Assembly: GCF_000225825.1 (NCBI RefSeq) | Contig: NZ_AGBX01000001.1 | Span: 1,116,001 to 1,180,000, forward strand | Length of the DNA: 64,000 nt | Direction of reading: 5' to 3' | Origin: Brachybacterium squillarum M-6-3 | GTDB lineage: Bacteria > Actinomycetota > Actinomycetes > Actinomycetales > Dermabacteraceae | Part shown: positions 42,872-51,677 of the stretch, one piece after another | How positions within the stretch are numbered: the stretch's first letter is position 1 | How the letters are laid out: every line of letters starts with the position of its first letter | Made by a program: the position numbers and the translations under genes | The notes under the pieces: generated by a model | Database searches by the model: none | What the model saw: only the letters and a program-made list of their open reading frames with translations | What the model was told of the DNA's origin: nothing

Positions 42872-45427
42872 TCAGCGCTCCCCGGCCCGCCGCACCCGTG
42901 CCGTCGCCTCCGCCGACCAGGGGTCCTCGGGCCAGGGGTGCTTGGGGTAGCGGCCGCGCATCTCCCTGCGCACCTCCCGGTAGGGGCCGTCCCAGAAGGA
43001 GCGCAGGTCGTCGGTGATGGCGAGCGGCCGACGAGCGGGGGAGAGCAGGTGGATCAGCACCGGCACCCGGCCCTCGACCAGCCGCGGCGTCTCGTCCAGG
43101 CCGAACATCTCCTGCAGCTTCACCGCGACGACGGGGCGCGCCTGTCCGTCCGCTGGGTCGGGGTAGTCGATCCGGGCGGTGTGGCCGGAGGACACGGCGA
43201 GGCGCTCGGGCACGAGGGCATCCACGCGGGAGGCCTCGGGCCAGGGCAGCAGCAGCCGCAGCCCGGCGGCCACGTCGATCCGGTCCAGCCGTGGGGAGCG
43301 GCCGGTGACCTGCGGTCCCAGCCAGGCATCGAGGTCCGCCAGCAGCGCCTCCTCTGACATGTCGGGCCATGGTGCCCCGAGCTCCCGGTGCAGCAGTCCC
43401 AGCCGCGCCCGCAGTGCGACCGCGGCGGGGGACCATTCCAGGGCGTCGAGCCCGTGCTCGCGCACCGCGGCGAGCACGGAGCGGCGGGTGTCCTCCGGCT
43501 CGGCGGTGACGGGCGTGCTGGTCAGCACGATCGCGCCGAGCGCCCGCTGCTGCCGCACGCGCACCGCACCGTCGTCGATGCGCGCCCGGCGCTCCTCGCG
43601 CAGGAGCCCCGCCCCGGCCGAGAGGGCGTCCGTCTCGCGCAGCGGGGAGGCGGCACGGATGACGGCGCCGGTGCCGTCCCCGGCGCGGCCCTCCACCCGC
43701 TGCACCTCCCAGACGGCCAACCACTCCCGGCCCAGCAGTCCGCTGCCCTCGGGCAGGGCCGCCCGGGTGCCGCCGGCCAGCAGGTAGCTGCGCGAGCCCG
43801 CGCCGGTGCGGCGGGCGATCCGTTCGGGCCGGCCCAGCGCCAGCACCAGGCCCGCCTCCTCGGCGCCCTCGCGGTCCTCCGCGGGCGCGCCCTGTGTCCC
43901 CGGTCCAGCCGCGGCGATCCGCGCCAGGCGGTCCCGCTCCCGCCGCCAGCGATCCGCCCCGGGCGTCCGACCCGACCGCAGTTCCCGCAGCAGTACCTGG
44001 AGGTCTGCGCCGCGGGGGCGATGGTCGCCGGCCACCGCGGCCACCACCTCGGCGGCCCGGCGCGCGGCATCCGCCCCGGGGAGCGCCGCCGCTCCGTCCA
44101 GCAGCGCCCGCGCCTCCCGCACCCCGACGGGCAGCGTCGCCACCCGGTCCCCGGACGCGGTGGTGCGGCCGGTTCCGTCCACCAGGCCGAGCGCCCGCAG
44201 CGTCGATTCGGCCGCGGTGATCTCGGCGGCAGGCGGCGGGGTCAGCAGGGCCAGGCCCTCGCCGCGCGGCGTGCCCCAGCGGGCCAGCAGCAGCGCCGCG
44301 TCGGTGAGGTCCGCGGTGGTGATCTCCGGCGGATCCTGGGCGGGCATCCCGGCCTGGTCGGTGGCGGAGAAGGCGCGCATGGCCCGACCGGGTCCCTGGC
44401 GGGCGGCGCGGCCGGCGCGCTGCTCGATCGCGGCGCGGGAGGCGGAGACGGTCACGAGCCCCGCCATGTCCCGTCCGCGGTCGCGCCGCACCTGCCGGGA
44501 CAGGCCCGCATCGACCACCAGCCGCACCCCCGGCACGGTGAGGGAGGACTCCGCGAGCGCCGTAGAGACCACGATGCGTGGCAGGTCCCCGTCCCGCCGA
44601 CCCCCGGTGGCGCGGTCCTGCGCCGCGACGGGCAGGCGTCCGTGCAGCGGCAGCACCTCCACCGCGCCGCCCACACGGTCCCGCAGCCGGGCCACCAGCT
44701 CGTCGACCTCCCGGGCACCCGGCACGAACACCAGGGCGTCGCCCTCGCCGGTGGCGTGCGCCCGCGCGGTCACCTCCGTCAGATGGTCGAGGAGGGCCCA
44801 GGTCACGCCGCGGTCGTGCAGCCGCGGCCCCGGCGGCGGGGCGTGCTCGACTTCCAGTGGGTGCAGGACGCTCGGCACCTCCACCACCGGCGCCCCGCCC
44901 AGCAGCTCCGCCACGGCCCCCGCATCGAGGGTCGCGGACATCGCCCCCACCAGCAGGTCCTCCTGCAGGGATCGCACCTCGGCGATCATCCCCAGCAGCA
45001 GATCGGTCTCCAGGGAGCGTTCGTGCACCTCGTCCAGCAGCACCGCGCCCACGCCCGGCAGCTCCGGGTCCGCGAGCAGGCGGCGCAGCAGCACACCCGG
45101 GGTGAGCAGCTCGATCCGGGTGTCGGCCCCGACCCGGCGCTCCCCGCGAACCGTGAAGCCCACCGGTCCGCCGACGGCGCTGCCGTCCAGGGCGGCGATC
45201 CGGCGGGCCGCGGCCCGCACCGCCACCCGTCGCGGCTGCGTGACCAGCGTCGTGCCCCGCGTCCGGTTCGCGACCAGCGGCGGCAGCAGCGTCGTCTTGC
45301 CGGTGCCCGGAGGGGCCGTGACCACCATCGCGCCGTGATCGGCGGCCGCCTCCAGTGCGGCGGCGGCCTCCGCGACCGGCAGACCCTCGCCGATGCGGGC
45401 CAGGTCGAAACGGTGCGGGGCGGTCAT
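42872..45427 (-). CDS. hrpB: ATP-dependent helicase HrpB
   Basis: 851 residues, a DEAH-family helicase. Walker A is TAPPGTGKTT, motif II is LLDEVHERSLETD, motif III is GAMSATLD, and motif VI is QRAGRAARQGPG. The HrpB-specific C-terminal region follows (YLLAGGTRAALPEGSGL, and GRYPKHPWPEDPW at the end). Motif II has V in place of the usual F in DEFHER. Family members are RNA-type helicases of uncertain function. It ends 28 bases from the convergent GPP34 gene. Confidence 0.95.
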   Translation of the reverse strand: MTAPHRFDLARIGEGLPVAEAAAALEAAADHGAMVVTAPPGTGKTTLLPPLVANRTRGTTLVTQPRRVAVRAAARRIAALDGSAVGGPVGFTVRGERRVGADTRIELLTPGVLLRRLLADPELPGVGAVLLDEVHERSLETDLLLGMIAEVRSLQEDLLVGAMSATLDAGAVAELLGGAPVVEVPSVLHPLEVEHAPPPGPRLHDRGVTWALLDHLTEVTARAHATGEGDALVFVPGAREVDELVARLRDRVGGAVEVLPLHGRLPVAAQDRATGGRRDGDLPRIVVSTALAESSLTVPGVRLVVDAGLSRQVRRDRGRDMAGLVTVSASRAAIEQRAGRAARQGPGRAMRAFSATDQAGMPAQDPPEITTADLTDAALLLARWGTPRGEGLALLTPPPAAEITAAESTLRALGLVDGTGRTTASGDRVATLPVGVREARALLDGAAALPGADAARRAAEVVAAVAGDHRPRGADLQVLLRELRSGRTPGADRWRRERDRLARIAAAGPGTQGAPAEDREGAEEAGLVLALGRPERIARRTGAGSRSYLLAGGTRAALPEGSGLLGREWLAVWEVQRVEGRAGDGTGAVIRAASPLRETDALSAGAGLLREERRARIDDGAVRVRQQRALGAIVLTSTPVTAEPEDTRRSVLAAVREHGLDALEWSPAAVALRARLGLLHRELGAPWPDMSEEALLADLDAWLGPQVTGRSPRLDRIDVAAGLRLLLPWPEASRVDALVPERLAVSSGHTARIDYPDPADGQARPVVAVKLQEMFGLDETPRLVEGRVPVLIHLLSPARRPLAITDDLRSFWDGPYREVRREMRGRYPKHPWPEDPWSAEATARVRRAGER

Positions 45428-45452
45428 CCGCCCATCCTCCCGCAGGCCGGGC

Positions 45453-45911
45453 TCAGGCCGGGCCCAGGTGCCGAGAGGGCAGCGGCGAGGAGCAGACCAC
45501 GCTCGTGGTGATCGACCCCAGCCCGGCCACGCGGCCGGTGATCCGCTCCAGGCCCCGCATCGAGCGGGCCTGCACCTTCAGCAGGAAGCAGTCGGAGCCC
45601 GTGGTGTGGTGCGCCTCGACGATCTCCGCCACCTGCTCGAGCATCTCGTGCACGGGCCGGTAGCGGCCGGAGGGGTAGGCCAGGCGCACGAAGGCCGTGA
45701 TCGTGTAGCCGAGCGCCTCGGGATCGACTCGTGCCTCGTAGCCGGTGATCACCCCGGCCCCGGTCAGGCGCCCCAGTCGTCCCGCGGTCGCGCTCGCCGA
45801 GAGGGACACCTCCCGGGCCAGCGCTGCGGCGCTGAGCCGCCCGTCGCGCTGCAGTGCGGTGATCACCGCATGATCGGTGGGATCCAGGGTGATCCGGGGA
45901 TGCGACGGCAT
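45453..45911 (-). CDS. Lrp/AsnC family regulator
   Basis: 152 residues. The N-terminal winged helix (LDPTDHAVITALQRDGRLSAAALAREVSLSASATAGRLGRLTGAGVI) is followed by a RAM ligand-binding domain (ITAFVRLAYPSGRYRPVHEML..., HTTGSDCFLLKVQA). The start at 45911 gives the usual family length; the frame upstream is unrelated. Such regulators respond to amino acids. The target is unknown. Confidence 0.92.
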   Translation of the reverse strand: MPSHPRITLDPTDHAVITALQRDGRLSAAALAREVSLSASATAGRLGRLTGAGVITGYEARVDPEALGYTITAFVRLAYPSGRYRPVHEMLEQVAEIVEAHHTTGSDCFLLKVQARSMRGLERITGRVAGLGSITTSVVCSSPLPSRHLGPA

Positions 45912-46005
45912 GAGGCCGAGACGAGCGCCGATTCCCCGGCCGAAGACCCTGTTCGACGGGGATCCGATCTTCCGTGAGGTCGCCGAGATCGGCAGGATCG
46001 ACCCC

Positions 46006-46176
46006 ATGACCAGCAACGACAGCACCCGCGCCGCGCTCAGCCTCTCCGAGCTCGGCTACGGCCGCGTGCGGGAGCTGATCGGAGGCTACGAGTACTGGGT
46101 GCGCGAGGGCTTCGCCGTGGTCGACGACGAGGGCCGGCGCCGCGCCGCCCCCGAGATCCCCTCGCCGCGCCGGCGC
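46006..46176 (+). pseudogene. Rhodanese C-terminal remnant
   Basis: The reading frame from ATG 46006 encodes NDSTRAALSLSELGYGRVRELIGGYEYWVREGF, the last part of a single-domain rhodanese, just after the place where the catalytic cysteine loop (usually YCNGPxCNGSTRAA) should be. The cysteine and everything before it are missing, and no stop codon appears before the frame runs into the convergent lipoprotein gene. It looks like the broken tail of a lost sulfurtransferase gene. Confidence 0.6.
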
Positions 46177-46737
46177 TCAGTCGATGAGGTCGAACTCGAC
46201 CTGCTCGGTGTCGGTGCAGACGCTGGTGATGGAGATGGTCCACAGATCGATGGTGACGGTCTCACCGAGAGTCGCCGGCTCGATCGGACGGGGATCGCCC
46301 CCGCCGATGGCGGCCTCGAGCTCGGCGTGATCGCCGTCGATGCCGGTCACCGTGATGGTGAGGGTCTCGCCGGAGCGCTCGGGCAGCTCGGGCTCGGCCG
46401 GGTCCTCGTCGACGCGGGCCGAGTAGGCGCCCTCGCCGGTGCAGGGCGCGGGAGCCTCGAAGCCCTCGGGCACCGGCGTGACGGCGTAGGCCTCCGCCGA
46501 CGCGGTGCTGCTCTCCGCCGTGCTGCTCTCCTCGGTGGGCGACTCCTCGGCCGCGCCGCCGCCGGCGTCGGAGGCACCACCCGCATCGGAGGAGGCGCTG
46601 CTGCTCGCGCCGGCGTCGGAGGCGGAGCCGCCTGCCGGGCTCGCCTCCTCCTCGGCGCCGGCGCAGCCCGCGGCGACCAGGGCGAGGGCGGCCAGGGCGG
46701 TCGCGAGACGGGCGGGGCGGCGCACGGTGCGGGTCAT
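46177..46737 (-). CDS. Putative lipoprotein
   Basis: 186 residues. A twin-arginine-like charged start (MTRTVRRPARLATALAALAL) leads to the lipobox VAAGC with C25 as the lipidation site. A Ser/Ala/Glu-rich linker of about 60 residues follows, then a folded domain (from VPEGFEAPAPCTGEGAY) with two further cysteines that could pair. The function is unknown. The exported domain resembles small extracytoplasmic beta-sandwich domains, with no catalytic motif. Confidence 0.82.
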   Translation of the reverse strand: MTRTVRRPARLATALAALALVAAGCAGAEEEASPAGGSASDAGASSSASSDAGGASDAGGGAAEESPTEESSTAESSTASAEAYAVTPVPEGFEAPAPCTGEGAYSARVDEDPAEPELPERSGETLTITVTGIDGDHAELEAAIGGGDPRPIEPATLGETVTIDLWTISITSVCTDTEQVEFDLID

Positions 46738-46845
46738 GCGGGGACGTCCTTCGGGTGGGGGTCCGGATGGCGCCCAACCTAGCCGACGCCTCCCGACGTG
46801 ACACCATCGGGTCACCGCCTCGCCCCGTCCCGGGAAGGAGCCCCC

Positions 46846-47667
46846 GTGGCCACCGATCCGCCGCGCCGCACCCCTCGCCCCACGCCGCGCGCCCTCGGCG
46901 GCAGCACGGACCCGGCCGCCCGCGTGCGCCCCGTGGACTGGTCGGCCACCCCGCGACGTGGGGCGTCCGACAGGGGAAGCGACACCGGGCAGACGTCACG
47001 CCGTACGGAGGGCAGGTCTCCCGATGCCGGCGCGAGCCCCTCCGACCGTCTGCCGCGGTCCGCGCCGCGCCGCCGGGCGGAGACCGTCGAGCTGTCCCGG
47101 CCCGCCCCGGCGCCGCCCGCGGACGCCGTGCACTCCCTGCTGCCCGAGGACCCCCGTCCCCGTCCGCGTCCGCTGCGGCTGGAGGACGCCGAAGTGCGGA
47201 TGGTCGGCGTCGACGGGGTGGACCGCGAGGCCGTGGTGATGGCCGTTGCCGAGCCGGAGGATGCCTGGACCGCCGACGCGGGCAGCAGCGACCACTTCCT
47301 CCGCGGGGGCCTGGTGGTGCAGGTGCGCCGGGCCGACAACACGGTGATCGGCCTGTTCTCCGACCGCTACGCGCTGTCGGTGCGACCGGAGGAGTACGAG
47401 CCGGCCCCCGAGCTCGCGGAGCTGGCGGCCGGCCCCAGCACCCGCGGCGGACGCGGTACGCGGCACCCCACCTCGCGGCGGGAGCTGCTGCGGCGTATGG
47501 AGCAGGAGGGCTTCGTGGTCACTCCTGGGGCAGGCCACGGCCGGGTGCGCCATCCGGACCATCCGGGGTTGTTCGTCCCCTTCGCCTCCACCCCCTCGGA
47601 CCGTCGCTTCACCCGGCACGCGGTCGCGCAGATCCGTCGCGTCTTCGGCATCGACCTGCGGCGCTGA
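46846..47667 (+). CDS. Protein with HicA-like C-terminal domain
   Basis: 273 residues from GTG 46846, preceded by GGAAGGAG. The first 105 residues are disordered, Arg/Pro/Ser-rich. A middle domain (DAEVRMVGVDGVDREAVVMAVAEPEDAW...GGLVVQVRRADN) is unrecognised. The last 65 residues (TSRRELLRRMEQEGFVV...HGRVRHPDHPGLFVPFASTPSD...VAQIRRVFGIDL) follow the pattern of HicA mRNA interferases, but the catalytic GSHH segment is replaced by GAGHG. It may be an RNA-binding derivative without toxin activity. No HicB antitoxin is adjacent. Confidence 0.7.
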   Translation: MATDPPRRTPRPTPRALGGSTDPAARVRPVDWSATPRRGASDRGSDTGQTSRRTEGRSPDAGASPSDRLPRSAPRRRAETVELSRPAPAPPADAVHSLLPEDPRPRPRPLRLEDAEVRMVGVDGVDREAVVMAVAEPEDAWTADAGSSDHFLRGGLVVQVRRADNTVIGLFSDRYALSVRPEEYEPAPELAELAAGPSTRGGRGTRHPTSRRELLRRMEQEGFVVTPGAGHGRVRHPDHPGLFVPFASTPSDRRFTRHAVAQIRRVFGIDLRR

Positions 47668-47718
47668 CCCGGCGCATCACCAGCCCCGACCGGCGAAAAG
47701 ACCCCTGAACAGGAAAGT

Positions 47719-47746
47719 GCCCCGGCTCGTCCCCACGAGCCGGGGC
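47719..47746. terminator. Hairpin after the HicA-like gene
   Basis: A perfect 12-bp G+C-rich stem (47719-47730 with 47735-47746) and a CCCC loop lie 50 bases past the stop. The remaining gap to 47948 shows no gene. Confidence 0.7.
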
Positions 47747-47948
47747 CATCCCTTTCCCCCGCGTTCCGGATCTGTGGATCCCGCCTCCTCCTCAGTCAGC
47801 GGATCCTCCGGTAACGCGATGAGACAACTACACACCCCGACGCTCGGCATTCACTGGAGCGGGGCTGGCAAGGTCCTGGGAATCCCGGACCGGGCCGCCG
47901 TGCCGAGTGCGCGACGGGACGGTCGTCACGGCGTCCCATCGCCGTCGA

Positions 47949-48716
47949 TCAGGTGGGGTCCTCGACCTGACCAGGAACTTCACCGCGATGCGCCGCCAGG
48001 ATCGACAGCGAGGACTGGCCCAGGAGCCGCAGCGTGCGGATGAGGCGGTCGTAGGCGAGGCTGCCCGATATGGCTCGCATCACGGTGACATCCGCCGAGA
48101 TGCCGGGCTCTGCGGCGTCCTCACCCTCCGCCTCGGCGGGGCCCGAGGCGGCGGTCGGTGCCGTCGGGTGCATCCCGTCGTACTCGCCGCGGTTGCTGCG
48201 CAGCAGCCCGATCTCGGTCTCGGCGATCGAGGCGACCGGCCGGGCGAAGCGCAGCAGCAGGTCGTTCTCGGTGCTCCAGCCCCAGGCGTCCAGGAAGCGC
48301 AGCACCTCGTCCAGGGCCTCGCGCGGCCGGGTCGGCACGTCGGGCCACCCCAGCTCCGTCATCAGGGGCAGAACAGCCGGGTGCTCGCCCGGCGACGACT
48401 CGACCTCGTCCGTGCCGGAGGACTCCGGGGCGGCGGGGGACGGGCCGAGCAGGATCATCTGCGCCTCGGTGAGGGCGTCCATGACGGTCTTCTCGGGGTC
48501 GTCGAGCACCGCAGTGAGGGCGGCGATGCGCGGGATGGGGGCGTCGGCCATCTCGCGCAGCACCTGGATCAGGGCGAGACGGTCCAGGTGCGCCTGGCCG
48601 TAGTCCTGCTGGGTGCTGCTCAGGCGGCGTCCGGGAGGGAGCAGGCCCTCCCGGCGGTAGAACTTGATGGACGCGGTGCTGACCCCAGAGGTCTCCGCGA
48701 GTTCGGCAAGCTGCAT
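47949..48716 (-). CDS. MerR family regulator
   Basis: 255 residues. The N-terminal winged helix is complete (LAELAETSGVSTASIKFYRREGLLPPGRRLSSTQQDYGQAHLDRLALIQVL), in contrast to the broken MerR at 3.1 kb. An extended C-terminal half with a large acidic Pro/Ser insertion is probably the effector part; no cysteine pattern for metals is seen. AAGGAG precedes the ATG. A regulator of unknown target. Confidence 0.9.
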   Translation of the reverse strand: MQLAELAETSGVSTASIKFYRREGLLPPGRRLSSTQQDYGQAHLDRLALIQVLREMADAPIPRIAALTAVLDDPEKTVMDALTEAQMILLGPSPAAPESSGTDEVESSPGEHPAVLPLMTELGWPDVPTRPREALDEVLRFLDAWGWSTENDLLLRFARPVASIAETEIGLLRSNRGEYDGMHPTAPTAASGPAEAEGEDAAEPGISADVTVMRAISGSLAYDRLIRTLRLLGQSSLSILAAHRGEVPGQVEDPT

Positions 48717-48820
48717 GTGCTGCTCCTTCGGGCGAAACGGCCCCCGTGGTCATCGGGATGAGTCCTACTATCTCGCGCCGATGGCCGAAGGGCTAGTACG
48801 AAAGGGGGAAATCGGACAGA

Positions 48821-48856
48821 CGCAGGCCGGCATCCGGGACGGGATGCCGGCCTGCG
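48821..48856. terminator. Hairpin between MerR gene and DUF4352 gene
   Basis: A perfect 15-bp stem (48821-48835 with 48842-48856) and a 6-base loop lie 14 bases past the stop of the minus-strand DUF4352 gene, so it most likely terminates that gene. Confidence 0.8.
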
Positions 48857-48870
48857 GGGTGGTGCTGCGG

Positions 48871-49506
48871 TCAGTCCAGCGGGATATCCGCCGGCTCGCC
48901 GCCGGTGGCCACGGCGTCGGTGTAGGTGACGGCCTCGATGCTGACACCGGCGGGGATGTCGGCGTAGAGGTCGGCCTCGGCGGTCTCCCCGGGGGCGATC
49001 CATGGGCCGCTGGTCGAGAAGCTGCCGTAGTAGATCGGGTAGGTGGAGCCGTCGTCGCCGACCATCTGGAAGGCCTCGCCGTCCAGGCCGATGTCGGTGG
49101 TGTTGTAGTTGGTCAGGTCGAGGGAGACACCGACGAAGCTGCCGGAGGCGGGGTAGTAGGTCTCCCCGTCGATCTGGAGTGAGTCGAAGCTGCCGGTGTC
49201 GACCACCAGGACCGACACCGAGTCCTTGTCCCCCTGGGTGACGGGCTCCTCCTCGGGATCGCTCGGCGGGGCGGAGGTGGTGGTCGTGGTGTCCTCGCGG
49301 GTCAGCAGCCAGATGCCGACACCGCCCCCGCCGAGCACGAGGGCGCCGACGAGCAGCACCAGGCAGCCGAGAGCCACCCAGATCCCGGTGCGGCTCTTCC
49401 GCGGCGTCGCGGGGGTCGTGCCGGCGGGTCCGCTCGCGTAGACGCCGCCCTGGCCGGCGGGGCCGTAGGGGGAGGGGTGCTGCGGGGGGAACGGGGGCTG
49501 TGTCAT
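48871..49506 (-). CDS. Membrane-anchored DUF4352-type protein
   Basis: 211 residues. A proline/glycine-rich cytosolic N-terminus is followed by one membrane segment (GIWVALGCLVLLVGALVLGGGGVGIWLL, about 41-68), an acidic linker, and an extracytoplasmic domain that follows the DUF4352 pattern (FVGVSLDLTNYNTTDIGLDGEAFQMVGDDGSTYPI). Such domains have an immunoglobulin-like fold; the function is unknown. Confidence 0.85.
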   Translation of the reverse strand: MTQPPFPPQHPSPYGPAGQGGVYASGPAGTTPATPRKSRTGIWVALGCLVLLVGALVLGGGGVGIWLLTREDTTTTTSAPPSDPEEEPVTQGDKDSVSVLVVDTGSFDSLQIDGETYYPASGSFVGVSLDLTNYNTTDIGLDGEAFQMVGDDGSTYPIYYGSFSTSGPWIAPGETAEADLYADIPAGVSIEAVTYTDAVATGGEPADIPLD

Positions 49507-49641
49507 CGCGGACCTCTTCGTGGTGGACTGCCGCCACGCTAGGTGCGCCCGGCGGTCACCGGCGATGGGGAGAGGTCCCCGGCGCCCCTGGTCAGAGCGT
49601 GGTGCTGTCGGTCCTTGAGCCCCTTGGATCCTGCGGTCCGG

Positions 49642-50565
49642 TCAGGACGTCGGCGCTGCCGTGACCTCCTGCTCGGCCCGGGCTGAGGCGGCGGGCAGAT
49701 CCCGCTCCCCCCGATGGCGACGCACCGAGTGCACGACGGCGGCGATCCACGCCAGCACCACGAGCCCCAGCACCGCCGACCGCAGCAGCGGGTCGAGGCC
49801 GAGCGTTTCCAGGTTCACCAGGGTGCGTGCGTTGGTCAGCACGATCAGCCCGCCGACGGCGGAGCCCAGCACCCGTGGCGGCAGCAGGCGCACCAGCCAG
49901 GCCGCGATCGGGGCCGCGACCAGTCCGCCGAGCAGCAGGGCGAGCGCCCAGCGGTAGTCCACCCCGGCCCCGCCGAGGCCCACCAGGAAGCCCAGGCTCG
50001 CGGCGACGGCCACGAAGAACTCGCTGGTGTCGATGGAGCCGATGACCTTGCGCGGCTCCAGGCGCCCGCTGGCAAGGATCGCCGGAGTGCCCACCGGGCC
50101 CCAGCCGCCGCCCCCGGTCGCGTCCATGAAGCCGGCGAGCAGACCCAGCGGGGCGAGGAACCGCTTGCGCAGGGGCTGGCCGAGGCGGTCCGTGCGCAGG
50201 CCGCGGACCGTGAAGCGGATCAGGACGTACAGCCCGAGCGCGAGCAGCAGCACGGCCATCACGGGGGTGGCGATCTCCGTGGACAGCCAGGAGAGGAAGG
50301 TGGCCCCGGCGAAGGCGCCGATCGCGCCGGGCACGCCGATCTTCGCCACCACGCCCCAGTCGACGTTGCGGAACGTCCAGTGGGAGACCCCGGAGGCGAC
50401 GGTGGTGCCGATCTCGGCGAGGTGCACGGTGGCCGAGGCCGCCGCCGGGTTGGTGCCGATCGCGAGCAGCAGCGTGGTGGAGGTGACGCCGTAGGCCATG
50501 CCGAGGCTGCCGTCCACGAGCTGCGCGGCGAATCCCACCAGGGCGAGGAGGACGAGGGTGCGCAC
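49642..50565 (-). CDS. TauE/SafE family sulfite/sulfonate exporter
   Basis: 307 residues from GTG 50565, with eight or so membrane helices. TauE/SafE features: the QLVDGSLGMAYGVTSTTLLLAIG repeat motif in the first half and GFMDATGGGGWGPVGTPAIL in the second. Members move sulfite, sulfoacetate or other organosulfur anions. The frame extends 36 codons upstream into a perfect dyad, but CAGGAG before 50565 and the start of the hydrophobic part there support the shorter form. It is probably controlled by the adjacent Rrf2 protein. Confidence 0.9.
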   Translation of the reverse strand: MRTLVLLALVGFAAQLVDGSLGMAYGVTSTTLLLAIGTNPAAASATVHLAEIGTTVASGVSHWTFRNVDWGVVAKIGVPGAIGAFAGATFLSWLSTEIATPVMAVLLLALGLYVLIRFTVRGLRTDRLGQPLRKRFLAPLGLLAGFMDATGGGGWGPVGTPAILASGRLEPRKVIGSIDTSEFFVAVAASLGFLVGLGGAGVDYRWALALLLGGLVAAPIAAWLVRLLPPRVLGSAVGGLIVLTNARTLVNLETLGLDPLLRSAVLGLVVLAWIAAVVHSVRRHRGERDLPAASARAEQEVTAAPTS

Positions 50566-50654
50566 GAGGAGATCTCCTGTCGTCGGGACGGCGGGGAGCG
50601 GCGTGCTCACGGTGGGCGGGTGGCTCACGGGGAGCGGCCGTGCCGTCGCGACGA

Positions 50655-50683
50655 GAGTATCCGAGTAAATCACTCGGATTCAA
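50655..50683 (-). promoter_or_regulatory. Promoter with 21-bp operator, TauE/SafE gene
   Basis: On the minus strand, TTGAAT (50683-50678) and ATACTC (50660-50655) form a promoter with a 17-base spacer. A perfect dyad ATCCGAGT-N5-ACTCGGAT (50659-50679) fills that spacer, so a bound protein would block RNA polymerase. This size and symmetry fit Rrf2-family operators. Confidence 0.7.
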
Positions 50684-50774
50684 CGGGAATGTCATTCGCG
50701 GACATCCGCCGTCACGCGCTGGCGGGACTGCGCGGGGGAGGGAGTGAGCCGGTGCGATGCGGTGCGGTGGAGGC

Positions 50775-51233
50775 TCAGGGGTTGTGCCAGGCGGCGTCGT
50801 CGTCGGTGAGGCCGACGACCTCGGCCGGCAGCGTGCCGTCCACGAGGTCCTGCAGGCTGACCTCCTCCAGCACGGCGCGCACGTTCACCCGCAGGGCCAC
50901 CCACACCTCGCGCAGCGCGGCCGCGGAGCCGGTGTACTCCAGGTCGCCGGGGCGGGCATCGCGGACGTGCACCAGCGGGCCGTCGACGGCGCGGACCACG
51001 TCGGCCACCGTGATCGCGGTGGCGGGCCGGGCGAGTACGTAGCCGCCGCCGGCGCCGCGGCGGCTGGTGACGATCCCGCCCCGTCGCAGGGAGGACAGGA
51101 TCGCCTCGAGGAAGCGGTGGGGGATCGCCTGGGCACGGGCAAGGGCCTCGGCGGGCACGGGGGAGTCGCCGCCCGCGGCGGCCAGCTCGACGGCGGCCCG
51201 CACGGCGTAGTCGGCCTTGGCGGAGATCCTCAT
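50775..51233 (-). CDS. Rrf2 family transcriptional regulator
   Basis: 152 residues. The start MRISAKADYAVRAAVELA and the winged helix with GGIVTSRRGAGGGYVLARP are canonical for Rrf2. There is no cysteine in the protein, so it does not carry an Fe-S cluster as IscR/NsrR do; it resembles CymR-type regulators of sulfur metabolism. The ATG at 51233 overlaps the stop of the SelW-like gene. The dyad at 50659-50679 is its likely target. Confidence 0.92.
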   Translation of the reverse strand: MRISAKADYAVRAAVELAAAGGDSPVPAEALARAQAIPHRFLEAILSSLRRGGIVTSRRGAGGGYVLARPATAITVADVVRAVDGPLVHVRDARPGDLEYTGSAAALREVWVALRVNVRAVLEEVSLQDLVDGTLPAEVVGLTDDDAAWHNP

Positions 51234-51583
51234 CGCCGGGGATCGTCGTCGTCGGCGTCAGGGGTGGCGGTGTCGGGGGTGTCGCCGGGGGAGTGCTCGC
51301 CCTGGGCGGCGCGGTCGGCGTGGCCGAGGGAGCGCTCCGGGGCGACGAGGTCGCGCACCCGACGCTTGAGCTCGGTGATCTCGGGGAAGCCGCCCTCGCG
51401 CTTGCGGTTCCACACGGGGGTGCCGTCCACGTCGATGCGGAACATGCCGCCCGTGGCGGGGATCAGCGCCACCTCGCCGAGCTCCTGCTCGAAGGTCTGC
51501 AGCAGCTCCCCCTGGTACCACTGCGCGCGCAGCAGCCAGCGGCACTGCGTGCAGTAGGTGATGCTCAGGCGCGGGGCGGGCAT
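51230..51583 (-). CDS. SelT/SelW/SelH (Rdx) family protein
   Basis: 117 residues. The thioredoxin-like Rdx fold is shown by ITYCTQCRWLLRA, with the redox pair C11-x-x-C14, and by GGMFRIDVDGTPVWNRKREGGFPEITELKRRVRDLV. The selenocysteine of animal relatives is a cysteine here. The tail is acidic and disordered. It overlaps the Rrf2 start, so this redox protein and the regulator are cotranslated. Confidence 0.9.
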   Translation of the reverse strand: MPAPRLSITYCTQCRWLLRAQWYQGELLQTFEQELGEVALIPATGGMFRIDVDGTPVWNRKREGGFPEITELKRRVRDLVAPERSLGHADRAAQGEHSPGDTPDTATPDADDDDPRR

Positions 51584-51677
51584 GGACTCAGCCTGCCACA
51601 ACGCCCCGAACCCGACGAGGTGCTGCCGTGCGGGCGCCGCCCGCCGCGCGCCGCCCCTGGCCCCGCGCCGGACGCCC

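Noticed and set aside
42872-45511. Long plus-strand frames opposite hrpB
   Set aside because: Shadows of hrpB without motifs.
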